From Devosia sp. ZB163 (GTDB lineage: Bacteria > Pseudomonadota > Alphaproteobacteria > Rhizobiales > Devosiaceae), in the NCBI RefSeq assembly GCF_028613635.1, contig NZ_JAQRMY010000003.1, forward strand, positions 570,787 to 634,786: a stretch of DNA of 64,000 nucleotides, given 5' to 3'. Position numbers and translations under genes: made by a program. Below the pieces are notes generated by a model. The model was given only the letters and a program-made list of their open reading frames with translations, made no database searches and was not told the origin of the DNA. Numbering within the stretch: the stretch's first letter is position 1; every line of letters starts with the position of its first letter. Of the stretch, positions 56,090 to 64,000 are shown in pieces.

Positions 56090-57001
56090 TCACTTTTTCG
56101 GCAGCCACTTCTTCGCGATCTTGCACACCATCGTATAGGCCGGGTCATAGACGTTCCCGACCTCGTAGCGCACCACCTGGCCCATCAGGTGGCTGGCTGC
56201 CGTCTTGCTCAGCCCGTAGTCGGTGCAGAGCCAGTTGAACATGTCGGTCGTTGCGTGCTGCAGCGCCTGGTCGAGCGGGCGGGCATTGCCGACCGAGAAG
56301 ATCTCGTCGTCATTCTCGCCGCGCGGCCAGACCAGTTTCCTGTCCTTTTCGACCGTCAGCCGCACCTCGACCTCGTAGCTCGTCTCGATGCCGGTGCCGA
56401 CGATCTCGCCGTCGCCCTGGATGGCATGGCAATCGCCCAGGAAGAACAGCGCGCCGTCGACGGCCACCGGAAACCATATCGTCGCGCCGGGCCGGCAGCC
56501 GCGATAGTCCATGTTGCCGCCATTCTCGGCGCTGGTCGCGGTGGAGAAGGCCTGGCCGAGCGCGGGCGCCACGCCGAAGCAACCGATCATCGGCTCAAGC
56601 GGCAGCACGAAGTGCTCCAGCCCGGGGACCGGGTCCTTGAGCTGCGCTGTCCCCGCCTGCCGGTCGATGGCCCAGGTCACAGGATCGCGCGAGGGCAGGT
56701 CGCGCACGGATTCCGGATCGACGACGTTGCCGGCGAGCGAAGAGCGCGTCCAGCCCGTCGCACGGTTGGGCGTCATGCGGATGATGTCGACCTTCAGTGC
56801 ATCGCCCGGCGCGGCTCCCTCGATATGGATAGGCCCGTTCATCGGGTTCGGGCCAGGCCGCCGCTTCTCGCCGTCCTTGTCGATGCCCCAGGCATCGAGC
56901 GTCTCGGTGATCACCGTGTCGCCAGACGCTACGGTCAGGGCAGGGGGCAGCGTCCCCAGGACGTTGTGCCATTCGGTGGGGACGAAGCGGTGCGTGGTCA
57001 T
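56090..57001 (-). CDS. Acetamidase/formamidase family protein
   Basis: 303 residues from ATG 57001 (AGGAGG eight bases upstream). FmdA/AmdA pattern: NPMNGPIHIEGAAPGDALKV (~50) with a conserved Asn/Gly-rich loop, then APALGQAFSTATSAENGGNMD (~150), LFFLGDCHAIQGDGEI (~190) and CTDYGLSKTAASHLM (~270). It hydrolyses short-chain amides such as formamide, releasing ammonia. Monocistronic. Confidence 0.9.
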   Translation of the reverse strand: MTTHRFVPTEWHNVLGTLPPALTVASGDTVITETLDAWGIDKDGEKRRPGPNPMNGPIHIEGAAPGDALKVDIIRMTPNRATGWTRSSLAGNVVDPESVRDLPSRDPVTWAIDRQAGTAQLKDPVPGLEHFVLPLEPMIGCFGVAPALGQAFSTATSAENGGNMDYRGCRPGATIWFPVAVDGALFFLGDCHAIQGDGEIVGTGIETSYEVEVRLTVEKDRKLVWPRGENDDEIFSVGNARPLDQALQHATTDMFNWLCTDYGLSKTAASHLMGQVVRYEVGNVYDPAYTMVCKIAKKWLPKK

Positions 57002-57162
57002 CAGTGGTTCCTCCTGTTGCCACAAGGGGTAGCGGGTGGACGGCACCCCGTCCACTGCGCCGAAGGATTGAATATTGCACACCAGTGGCGCCCTGCGGCC
57101 GGGCCTGCTACCAACCCGGCGTCCACGGCAGCCGGTGTCGCGGAGCCCGAGCCGAGCAGGAA

Positions 57163-57948
57163 ATGCGCCGCATACACATCGTTGGAGTGAACCCGAGGAC
57201 GGGAACGACCCTGCTGGCCGAATGCATGCGGCTCTGCTTCAGGATCGACAGGTCGGCGGCGCACGAAGAACGGCTTTATCGGCTTCGGCGGTGCGCGGGT
57301 ATTTCTCTCACAAAGGCCCCGCAGGATCTGCGGTATCTGGCGCCGCGCCTGTGGCTGGATCCGCGCTTCCATGCCATCTGCATGGTGCGCGATCCCCGGG
57401 ACACGGTGATCAGCAAGCACGGCAGCATGCCAGACGACTATTGGGTGCACACCTCGATCGGCCGCTTCAAGGAGGGGTGGAACCTGGTCCAGCGGCACGC
57501 GAACCATCCCCGGTTCCTGTGGATCAAGTACGAGGACCTCATCGCACGTCCTGACGAGGTTCAGGACCGGATCGCGGCCCGGTTCCCGTTCCTGTCGAAG
57601 ACCGGCCGGTTCTCCGACTTTCACTCCAGGGGTGACGTATCAGTCGGGTCGCAACTCGCCCTCAACGGCGTACGTCCGATCGACCGCGACAACCACGGGA
57701 AATGGACGGCCCACAAGGAGCGGCTGCGCGAGAAGCTCGAGGAGGGCGGCCGTATCGATGACGAGTTGATCCAGCTTGGCTACGAGGCCGACCGCGACTG
57801 GATGGCGCGGCACGGTATCCACCTGACCGCCGCCGCGGGGACGAACGATACGGAACGCGCGCGTCGCCACAGGCGGGATCGGTTCCGCAGCAACAGGTCG
57901 GCCATCACCGCGGCGCTCTGCGCCCGCCTGGGGCTCGACATCGGCTAG
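57163..57948 (+). CDS. Sulfotransferase-family protein
   Basis: 261 residues from ATG 57163; the longer ORF back to 57004 overlaps the amidase promoter. PAPS-binding signs: 5'-phosphosulfate loop IVGVNPRTGTTLLAE at the N-terminus and 3'-phosphate motif MVRDPRDTVISKHG (~85). C-terminus is strongly basic (ERARRHRRDRFRSNRS). Bacterial members sulfate surface glycans, lipids or Nod-like factors. No partner genes are nearby, so the acceptor is unknown. Confidence 0.85.
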   Translation: MRRIHIVGVNPRTGTTLLAECMRLCFRIDRSAAHEERLYRLRRCAGISLTKAPQDLRYLAPRLWLDPRFHAICMVRDPRDTVISKHGSMPDDYWVHTSIGRFKEGWNLVQRHANHPRFLWIKYEDLIARPDEVQDRIAARFPFLSKTGRFSDFHSRGDVSVGSQLALNGVRPIDRDNHGKWTAHKERLREKLEEGGRIDDELIQLGYEADRDWMARHGIHLTAAAGTNDTERARRHRRDRFRSNRSAITAALCARLGLDIG

Positions 57949-57951
57949 CGG

Positions 57952-58569
57952 TCACAGCCCAGCCAGCCACTCCGCGTATTCGCCCTCGTGCGTCCCTTCG
58001 AAGTTTTCCTGCCCCCGCTTGGTCAGCAATCCCCGGCGGGGCGGGATGAACGAGTAAATCCGGCCGCGCCGGTGCTCGCGCCAGTTGATGTTCACGGCGG
58101 CGAACCTGGGGAAGAACTCGAGGTCGTCATAGGGCAGGTGGTCGTGGATCCACCAGGCCAATGCCTCCCAGCGCCCGGTAGCCTCGTAGTAGGGGATCAG
58201 GGCGTGGACGATCACGCAGGCGGTGGCGCCCATGCCGCCGGTGGCATCGCGGCGATCCCAGATGTGGCCGGCGAAGTTGGTCTCGTTGCGCCCGCAGTTG
58301 AGGTCGTGCTCGTTGCCGAACTGGTTGACCTCGACCGAGCGGAAGGCCGAGCGGATCGAGATGCGGCCGAAGCGGGCCCGCAAGGGCTCGAGGCACTCTT
58401 CGCACAGGCGCCGACCTGCGGCGATGGCGAGGTCCGGATCGTCGGGGATGTTCGGGATGCCGTAGAAGCTCGCGATCTCCGAATGGAGGAAGTCGCGCAT
58501 GAAGAAATTCTCGCTGAGCCGCACCCGGCCCAGTTCCTCCAGCGCTTTCATGCTCTGTGGCTTGCGCAT
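57952..58569 (-). CDS. Hypothetical protein, possibly peptidase-M15-like
   Basis: 205 residues from ATG 58569 (GAGGGG upstream); GTG 58584 is an alternative. FFMRDFLHSEIASFYG near the start, then RFGRISIRSAFRS (~65), AGHIWDRRDATGGMGATACV (~95) and AWWIHDHLPYDDLEFFP (~140). Placement of these His and Asp residues recalls the zinc site of M15 D,D-peptidases, but no signal peptide is present and the match is weak. Convergent with the sulfotransferase gene, three bases apart. Confidence 0.65.
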   Translation of the reverse strand: MRKPQSMKALEELGRVRLSENFFMRDFLHSEIASFYGIPNIPDDPDLAIAAGRRLCEECLEPLRARFGRISIRSAFRSVEVNQFGNEHDLNCGRNETNFAGHIWDRRDATGGMGATACVIVHALIPYYEATGRWEALAWWIHDHLPYDDLEFFPRFAAVNINWREHRRGRIYSFIPPRRGLLTKRGQENFEGTHEGEYAEWLAGL

Positions 58570-58653
58570 CTTGTCGCCCCTCACTTCTCGCCGTCATATA
58601 GTCTGCGCTATCAATGGGTTGAGGGCGACCCGTTTCCAACGAGGAACAGACTG

Positions 58654-59100
58654 ATGCTGAAGTTGATTGCCGGCCTGATGCTCGCCGTCTGCCTCGCCAC
58701 CACCCCGGCCATGGCCCAGTCCGATGCCGACATCGATGCTGCCATCGACAACGTGCTCGGCGATCACACGGTCTATCGCGCCGCGTTCGATGCCATCCAG
58801 GAGGCCGTCGCCGATGGCGATGCTGCCGGCTTCGCCGAATGGGTGAGCTATCCGCTCAAGGTGGTTGCCGATGGCGAGGAAATGACGATCGCCGACGAGG
58901 CACAACTCGTCGAGCACTACGACAGCATCATGACCGATGAGATCCGCAACGCCGTGACCGAGCAGACCTGGGCAACGCTGTTCGTCAACTACCAGGGCCT
59001 CATGTTCGGCAACGGCCAGGTCTGGCTCAACGGTGTCTGCGAGGACGACACGTGCGAGGCGTTCGACGTCAAGGTCATCACCATCCAGTCGGCCAGCTAG
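58654..59100 (+). CDS. Small secreted hypothetical protein
   Basis: 148 residues from ATG 58654 (GAGGA eight bases upstream). Signal peptide to about residue 22 (LATTPAMAQS), mature protein acidic with a C-terminal Cys pair (GVCEDDTCEAF) likely to form a disulfide. The mature part (QEAVADGDAAGFAEWVSYPL, then DEAQLVEHYDSIM) resembles NTF2/SnoaL-like small alpha+beta proteins. Periplasmic; function unknown. Confidence 0.75.
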   Translation: MLKLIAGLMLAVCLATTPAMAQSDADIDAAIDNVLGDHTVYRAAFDAIQEAVADGDAAGFAEWVSYPLKVVADGEEMTIADEAQLVEHYDSIMTDEIRNAVTEQTWATLFVNYQGLMFGNGQVWLNGVCEDDTCEAFDVKVITIQSAS

Positions 59101-59156
59101 CCCCACCCCGGATCATCTGCTGTAGTCTCTCGGGAAAGGAGATTCCCGGGGGCACC

Positions 59157-59771
59157 ATGCTTGATACGATCTTCTACGTCGCGATCACCGCCGAAGCCAT
59201 GTCGGCTGCGCTCGCCGCCGGTCGCCGCAACATGGATTGGTTCGGCGTGTGCGTCATTGCCTGCGTCACGGCGCTTGGCGGTGGCACCGTGCGCGACCTG
59301 GTGCTCGGGCACTATCCGCTGGTCTGGGTCGAAAACCCGTACCTGCTGGTCGTCTGCTGCATCGCGGCGTTCGTTCCGATCGTCATGGCGCGCTACATGG
59401 CGGCGTTGCGCTGGCCGTTCCTGTTGCTCGACGCGGTTGGCCTCGCCACCTTCACCATCATCGGGTGCAATGTCGCGCTGGAGATGGGCCAGCAGCCGAT
59501 CATCGTCATCGTCGCGGGGCTCCTGACCGGCATTGTGGGCGGCGTCCTGCGCGACATCCTGTGCGGAGACGTGCCGCTGGTGTTCTCGTCCGAACTCTAT
59601 GCAACGGTCGCCATCGTTTCTGGCGTGCTCTACTATTTCGGGCACATCTCCGATCTGCCTCATGATCTCGTAGTAATCGGCACAATCGCGTTCGGCTTCA
59701 CCTTCCGGGTCCTCGCCATCCTCTTCAAAATCCAGATGCCCAAGTTCGTCTACGACAAGGAGCTCCGCTGA
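59157..59771 (+). CDS. Trimeric intracellular cation channel (TRIC)/UPF0126 family membrane protein
   Basis: 204 residues from ATG 59157. Seven hydrophobic helices made of two repeats, each with the family GGGxxRD signature: ALGGGTVRDLVLG (~40) and IVGGVLRDILCGD (~128). Prokaryotic TRIC proteins are trimeric potassium-type channels. Overlaps the next gene as TGATG. Confidence 0.92.
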   Translation: MLDTIFYVAITAEAMSAALAAGRRNMDWFGVCVIACVTALGGGTVRDLVLGHYPLVWVENPYLLVVCCIAAFVPIVMARYMAALRWPFLLLDAVGLATFTIIGCNVALEMGQQPIIVIVAGLLTGIVGGVLRDILCGDVPLVFSSELYATVAIVSGVLYYFGHISDLPHDLVVIGTIAFGFTFRVLAILFKIQMPKFVYDKELR

Positions 59772-60130
59772 TGCCCAGGCCGCAACGCATGCAGCTCTCG
59801 CACCGGGCCGGCTTCAACCTGCAGGAGGCGTCGCACGCCCTCAACGGCCTGCCGGCCAAGCTGATCACGCGACCGGGCAAGTGGGGCAACCCATTCACCA
59901 TCGAGGATACAGGCAGGCGCTACGGCCTCGACAAGGGGGCCGCGCAGGTCAAGGCGGTCGAGCTGTGCGGGCATTGGCTGCTGGGCACGCTCGATCCCGA
60001 CCTGTCCCCTGGACCGCCGCCCAGCCGCGACTTGATCCGCGCAGAACTAGCCGGCCACAACCTCGCCTGCTGGTGCAAGGCGGGCACGCCCTGCCACGCC
60101 GATGTCCTTATTGAACTCGCGAACGGATAG
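59771..60130 (+). CDS. DUF4326 domain protein
   Basis: 119 residues. LPAKLITRPGKWGNPF (~30) and LAGHNLACWCKAGTPCHADV at the C-terminus (~95-115) match DUF4326, whose conserved Trp/Cys/His residues suggest metal or nucleotide binding. Often found in phage or accessory DNA. Coupled to the TRIC gene by overlap and four bases ahead of the alcohol dehydrogenase. Confidence 0.82.
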   Translation: MPRPQRMQLSHRAGFNLQEASHALNGLPAKLITRPGKWGNPFTIEDTGRRYGLDKGAAQVKAVELCGHWLLGTLDPDLSPGPPPSRDLIRAELAGHNLACWCKAGTPCHADVLIELANG

Positions 60131-60133
60131 ACC

Positions 60134-61258
60134 ATGGCCCGCATCAATTACCTCACCAGCATCGAGTTTGGCGCGGGCGCGCTGCCCACGATAACCGAGG
60201 CACTGGAGGAACTGCATGTGCAGCGTCCGCTGCTGGTCGCCGATCACGGCATCGCCGGCGCGGGACTGGTGGCGGAAATCCTCGCGCACATGCCCGCCGG
60301 CACGCCAGTCTTCCTCGATACGCCGCCCAACCCCACCGAAGCGGCCGTCCATGCCGCGCTCGCCCTCTACCGGGCCGAGAGCTGCGACGGCGTGGTCGCC
60401 ATCGGCGGCGGCTCGCCCATCGATCTCGCCAAGGGCGTGGCACTGCTCGCGACGCATGCCGGCACGCTCGAGCAGTACGCCATGATCTATGGTGGCCTCG
60501 AGCGTATCTCTGCCGTGGCGCCGATGGTCGCCGTGCCGACCACCTCAGGTACCGGAGCCGAGGTTGGACGCGCCGCGCTCATCACGCTGGACGATGGCGG
60601 CAAGCTCGGTTTCATTTCTCCTCACCTCATTCCCAAACGCGCCATCTGCGATCCGCAACTGACCTACGGCCTGCCGCCGGGGCTCACCGCGGCGACCGGG
60701 CTCGATGCGCTCAGCCACTGCATCGAGACCTATTGCTCGCCGCGCCTCAATCCGCCGGCCGAGGCCATTGCGCTCGACGGGGCAGGGCGCATCTGGCGCA
60801 ACATCGAGACGGTCGTCGCAGACGGGCGCAATCACGCCGCGCGGTCCGAGATGATGATGGGGGCCCTCATGGGCGGGCTGGCGTTCCAGAAGGGATTGGG
60901 CGCCGTACACGCTCTCAGCCACGCTCTCGGCGGGCTCAAGGATGTCTCGCTGCACCACGGTACGCTCAACGCGATCCTCATGCCGCCGGTGCTGCGCTTC
61001 AACCAGCCGGAGATCGGCGAGAAGCTCGGCCGGCTCAAGGCTGCGATGGGCCTGCCGCTGGCGGCCGATCTCGCGCTCGAACTCGATGCGCTAAACCGCA
61101 GGCTCGGCATTCCGGCGAACCTGCGGGTCCTCGGCGTGCGCGAGGATCACTTCGACTGGGTGATCGAACGGGCGCTCGCCGACCACAGCCACGCGACCAA
61201 CCCGCGCCTCGCCAGCGCTGCCGACTATCGGGCGCTCCTCGAAGCAGCGATGGATTAG
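60134..61258 (+). CDS. Iron-containing alcohol dehydrogenase
   Basis: 374 residues. NAD loop [15 protein letters not shown] (~95), [15 protein letters not shown] (~137). Metal ligands Asp and His in [11 protein letters not shown] (~195), His in [10 protein letters not shown] (~262) and His in [11 protein letters not shown] (~275). Group III Fe-ADH reduces or oxidises short alcohols, hydroxybutyrate or sugar-acid carbonyls. Convergent with the GntR gene (4 bp overlap) near uxuA, it could serve hexuronate catabolism. Confidence 0.9.
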   Translation: MARINYLTSIEFGAGALPTITEALEELHVQRPLLVADHGIAGAGLVAEILAHMPAGTPVFLDTPPNPTEAAVHAALALYRAESCDGVVAIGGGSPIDLAKGVALLATHAGTLEQYAMIYGGLERISAVAPMVAVPTTSGTGAEVGRAALITLDDGGKLGFISPHLIPKRAICDPQLTYGLPPGLTAATGLDALSHCIETYCSPRLNPPAEAIALDGAGRIWRNIETVVADGRNHAARSEMMMGALMGGLAFQKGLGAVHALSHALGGLKDVSLHHGTLNAILMPPVLRFNQPEIGEKLGRLKAAMGLPLAADLALELDALNRRLGIPANLRVLGVREDHFDWVIERALADHSHATNPRLASAADYRALLEAAMD

Positions 61259-61965
61259 CCCTCGGCCGCGAACAGGTCCGGATGGGTCTCGGCCAGGTGC
61301 GGGAGCGACGGCACGATCTCGTTGAGGTGCTTGTGCATCATGGCCGAGGCTGCGTCGCCATCGCGCTGCTCGAGGGCGTCGACGATCTTGGTGTGCTGGT
61401 CCACCACCTGCGGGCGGGGCGTGGCATCGGGGAAGCCGAGATAGCGCACGCGGTCGAGCTGGGCCTTGAGGCTCACGATATGCCGCCAGGCGTGCTCGCA
61501 GTCGGCGAGCCCGGCAATCGTGGAGTGGAACTCGTCGTCGAGCTGCATGAACTCTTCCAGCCGGCCCTTGAGCGCCACCTGCTGTGCCGCGAGCAGCCTG
61601 CGCAACTCGGCAATGTCGGTGGAAGTCACCGCTTCCGCGGCCTTGCGGACCACGGCGAGCTCGATCGCCTCGCGGAGGAAGCGGGAGTTCTTCACCTCGC
61701 GAATGGAAATGAGCTTCACGAAGGTGCCGCGCTGCGGCCGGACTTCAACCAGTCCCGCCTCGGTGAGCTTGATGAAGGCCTCGCGCACCGGCTGCCGTGA
61801 AACCCCGAGCTGGCGCGCCAGTTCGGCTTCGGACAACAGATGCCCCGGTCGAAGCTGCAGTTGCACGATGGCACTGCGCACCGCGTCGTAGACGCGCAAG
61901 CTCATCGACGCCTGACGCACTCCAGCACCGCTTGGCTGCGTGCCGAGCTCCAGTTCAATGGTCAT
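61255..61965 (-). CDS. GntR-family transcriptional regulator, FadR subfamily (UxuR/ExuR-like)
   Basis: 236 residues. Winged helix (~25-90): [20 protein letters not shown] and [18 protein letters not shown] domain (~95-225) with the metal-binding His residues in [23 protein letters not shown] and [10 protein letters not shown]. Divergent from uxuA, so it is the probable regulator of hexuronate degradation, sensing a hexuronate or ketogluconate. Confidence 0.92.
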   Translation of the reverse strand: MTIELELGTQPSGAGVRQASMSLRVYDAVRSAIVQLQLRPGHLLSEAELARQLGVSRQPVREAFIKLTEAGLVEVRPQRGTFVKLISIREVKNSRFLREAIELAVVRKAAEAVTSTDIAELRRLLAAQQVALKGRLEEFMQLDDEFHSTIAGLADCEHAWRHIVSLKAQLDRVRYLGFPDATPRPQVVDQHTKIVDALEQRDGDAASAMMHKHLNEIVPSLPHLAETHPDLFAAEG

Positions 61966-61981
61966 GTTGACTCCCCGTCGT

Positions 61982-61996
61982 GTGCCATACTAGCAC
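61982..61996. promoter_or_regulatory. Candidate GntR operator between the regulator and uxuA
   Basis: GTGC-CATACTA-GCAC lies in the 67 bp divergent spacer, 17 bp from the regulator start and 37 bp from the uxuA start. Dyads of this size are typical of FadR-type regulators. Confidence 0.45.
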
Positions 61997-62032
61997 CGGC
62001 CGAGGCGGATGTAAGCGTCGGGAGGACACAAC

Positions 62033-63250
62033 ATGCGGCAAACTTGGCGTTGGTTCGGACCTGCGGATCTGGCGAAGATCGACGACATCGTGCAAGCCGG
62101 CGCTAAAGGTGTGGTGACGGCGCTCCACCACGTGCCCAATGGCGCGGTGTGGACCGCCGAGGAGATCGGCCGGCGCCAGGCGCAGATCCGCGTCCGCAGC
62201 GACGGCAAGCCCTCCGGTATCGAGTGGGATGTCATCGAGAGCCTGCCGGTGTCCGAGGACATCAAGAAGCAGAAGGGCGACTGGCGCGCCCATGTCGAGA
62301 ATTACAAACAGAGCCTGAGGCACGTCGCGGCCGCCGGCCTGCGCGTCGTCTGCTACAACTTCATGCCTGTGCTCGACTGGACACGCACCGACCTGCGCTA
62401 CGAGGTTGCCCATGGCGGCACCTGCATGCGCTTCGACATCAACGACTTCGCCGCCTTCGACATCCACATCCTGCAGCGTCCCGGCGCGAGTAGGGACTTT
62501 TCGCCCGAGGTCGTCGCCGAGGCTGGCCGCCGTTTCGCCGGCATGGATGAGCCGACGCAGAAGCAGCTCGCTCGCAACGTCACGATGGGCCTGCCGGGCT
62601 CGACCGAGAGCATGACGCTCGACGATGTTCGGGCGCATCTCGCCGAATACGGCCACATCTCCGTCGACCAGTTGCGCAAGCACTTCATCGACTTCCTTTC
62701 CGAGATCGTGCCGGTCGCCGAGGAAGTCGGCGTGCGCATGTGCTGTCACCCGGACGACCCGCCGTTCGCGCTGCTCGGACTGCCGCGCATCATGTCGACG
62801 GCTGCCGACTATCGGCAGGTGCTCGGCGCGGTCGATAGCCCCGCCAATGGCATGACGCTGTGCTCCGGCTCGCTCGGCGCACGGCCGGACAACGACCTGC
62901 CTGCGATCATGGATGAGTTCGGCCCCAAGGTGCACTTCCTGCACCTGAGGAACGTCAAGCGCGACACCGACGACATCGCCGGCTCCTTCTACGAGGCCGA
63001 GCACCTGGGTGGCGACACCGACATGGTGGCACTCATTGCCGCGATCCTCAGGGAAGAGACGCGCCGCAAGGCTGAGGGCCGCGAGGATGCGCAGATTCCG
63101 ATGCGGCCCGACCACGGGCAGGACATTCTCGACGACCTCGGCCGTCGCGCTCAGCCAGGCTATCCGACGATCGGCCGCCTAAAGGGCCTCGCGGAACTGC
63201 GCGGCGTGATGACGGCGCTCGGCCACAAGGAGTTCGGGCTCAACACCTAG
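62033..63250 (+). CDS. uxuA: D-mannonate dehydratase
   Basis: 405 residues, start at ATG 62033 behind GGGAGGA. UxuA landmarks: MRQTWRWFGPAD at the start, VTALHHVPNGAVW (~30), GLRVVCYNFMPVLDW (~105), VRMCCHPDDPPFALLG (~235), CSGSLGARPDNDLP (~280) and RNVKRDTDDIAGSFYEAEHL (~308), MRPDHGQ (~360). Removes water from D-mannonate to give 2-keto-3-deoxygluconate. UxuB and UxaC are not in this window. Confidence 0.95.
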   Translation: MRQTWRWFGPADLAKIDDIVQAGAKGVVTALHHVPNGAVWTAEEIGRRQAQIRVRSDGKPSGIEWDVIESLPVSEDIKKQKGDWRAHVENYKQSLRHVAAAGLRVVCYNFMPVLDWTRTDLRYEVAHGGTCMRFDINDFAAFDIHILQRPGASRDFSPEVVAEAGRRFAGMDEPTQKQLARNVTMGLPGSTESMTLDDVRAHLAEYGHISVDQLRKHFIDFLSEIVPVAEEVGVRMCCHPDDPPFALLGLPRIMSTAADYRQVLGAVDSPANGMTLCSGSLGARPDNDLPAIMDEFGPKVHFLHLRNVKRDTDDIAGSFYEAEHLGGDTDMVALIAAILREETRRKAEGREDAQIPMRPDHGQDILDDLGRRAQPGYPTIGRLKGLAELRGVMTALGHKEFGLNT

Positions 63251-64000
63251 TCCTCCAGCAGGTACGCGCCCTTCCGGCCAACAAGCGGTGCGGTGCCGAC
63301 GATCTTCATGATCCCGGCGCCGCGCGGTGCGTACTTCGCCATGGCCCGCGACAGCACCAGTCCGTCCGTTCCTGCGAGGATCGGCGTGCGCGCCATGAAG
63401 GCCTCCGGCCCGTCGAGCGCGATCAGGTCCGCCACCGGCTGGCCCTTGCGCACCAGTTCGCCGAGGTCGACCCGATAGGCCACGAGCCCGGGGCGGTCAG
63501 CGCGCACGATCTCGGTCGCATCGAACGGCGTGGCCTGCGACAGCGGGGCAGGGCGCTCGCCCGGATCGGCGTCGATCAGGTTGCGGCCGCAGAGGAACCC
63601 CCACAGCCGGCGGGCGTCGTCGGCGCCCAGTTCGTCGAACACATCGGCCTGGCCGCGATATTCCAGCGTCGCCGTCGCGCTCGCCATGGGAACGGGCTTG
63701 CCGGGATTGGCCAGCGCGACCTTGCGGTAGAGCTGCGGCAGCACCTCGTCGAACGAGCCGCCGCCGGAATCGGCTGCCGTCAGCGTCGCCGCGGCGCCCA
63801 TCCAGTCGGCGAGGTCCTGTAACTCCGGCATCAGCTCGGGCGAGGTGAAGATGTGGATCAGCGAGTCATCGTCGCAGTGGAGGTCGAAGACGAACTCGGC
63901 GTCGTGCGCCTCCTTCATCACCAGCAGACGCAACTGCTCGGCCGCCGACCGCGGCTGCTGCGCGTCGATCCAGTTTGCGACGGCCTTGCGGATCAGGTTG
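63247..64000 (-). CDS. Succinylglutamate desuccinylase/aspartoacylase-family hydrolase (N-terminus outside the window)
   Basis: Frame is open from 64000 to the stop at 63247, giving about 250 C-terminal residues. M14-like zinc hydrolase signs: FVFDLHCDDDSLIHIFTS, whose DLH supplies a zinc-site residue, and TATLEYRGQADVFDE with the catalytic Glu. The end (VDLGELVRKGQPVADLIAL) is the beta-rich C-terminal domain of the AstE/AspA_AstE family. Overlaps uxuA tail to tail by four bases. It would hydrolyse an N-acyl or amide bond; the substrate cannot be set. Confidence 0.8.
   Translation of the reverse strand, partial: NLIRKAVANWIDAQQPRSAAEQLRLLVMKEAHDAEFVFDLHCDDDSLIHIFTSPELMPELQDLADWMGAAATLTAADSGGGSFDEVLPQLYRKVALANPGKPVPMASATATLEYRGQADVFDELGADDARRLWGFLCGRNLIDADPGERPAPLSQATPFDATEIVRADRPGLVAYRVDLGELVRKGQPVADLIALDGPEAFMARTPILAGTDGLVLSRAMAKYAPRGAGIMKIVGTAPLVGRKGAYLLED

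Overview
This 64 kb window is GC-rich, densely coding chromosomal DNA of an alphaproteobacterium, most plausibly Hyphomicrobiales and perhaps close to Devosia. The hints are several sugar ABC importers with Gfo/Idh/MocA dehydrogenases, a long PutA, a ribDE-ribBA-ribH operon behind an FMN riboswitch, and many C/G-rich palindromic intergenic repeats. The taxonomic placement is inference; no rRNA or core phylogenetic marker is present.

Layout. 1-2.1 kb (minus): edge of a dipeptide/oligopeptide ABC importer (permease cut by the window, binding protein complete). 2.6-15.3 kb: a catabolic locus. A GntR regulator, a creatininase-family hydrolase and an aldehyde dehydrogenase (ALDH) read left. A tightly packed run reads right: CUT1 importer (binding protein, two permeases, ATPase), RidA, a second ALDH, then a complete CUT2 importer. 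15.4-18.9 kb (minus): riboflavin operon with riboswitch. 19.1-27.4 kb: a ROK regulator with a frameshifted, signal-less paralogue of a sugar-binding protein on the minus strand, diverging from an IolE-like isomerase, binding protein, Gfo dehydrogenase, CUT2 ATPase and permease. 27.5-30.6 kb: loosely packed accessory DNA with small unknowns, a broken GNAT gene and tRNA-Met. 30.8-34.6 kb: a heterodimeric ABC exporter. 34.7-41.1 kb: aldo-keto reductase, DHFR-like reductase, SMR pump, an unknown and PutA. 41.3-53.1 kb: a second sugar locus. A CUT1 importer and two Gfo dehydrogenases read left; TetR; a third Gfo, a DUF993 aldolase-like protein and a TIM-barrel isomerase read right. The minus half is interrupted by a small DUF559 nuclease gene bracketed by near-perfect inverted repeats. 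53.2-60.1 kb: SDR, DenD-like dehydrogenase, amidase, sulfotransferase and small proteins. 60.1-64 kb: iron-dependent alcohol dehydrogenase, GntR regulator, mannonate dehydratase (uxuA) and a truncated AstE/AspA-type hydrolase.

How it works together. The window looks like a scavenging region in which each importer travels with its own oxidoreductases and regulator. The best-supported regulatory circuit is the TetR locus: one inverted repeat, TAAC-N6-GTTACAA, lies upstream of both the importer operon and the dehydrogenase/aldolase/isomerase operon. The most unusual object is the DUF559 gene, whose two flanks are inverted copies of the repeat family scattered through the window. This resembles REP/RAYT-type elements but has a nuclease-fold protein in place of a transposase.
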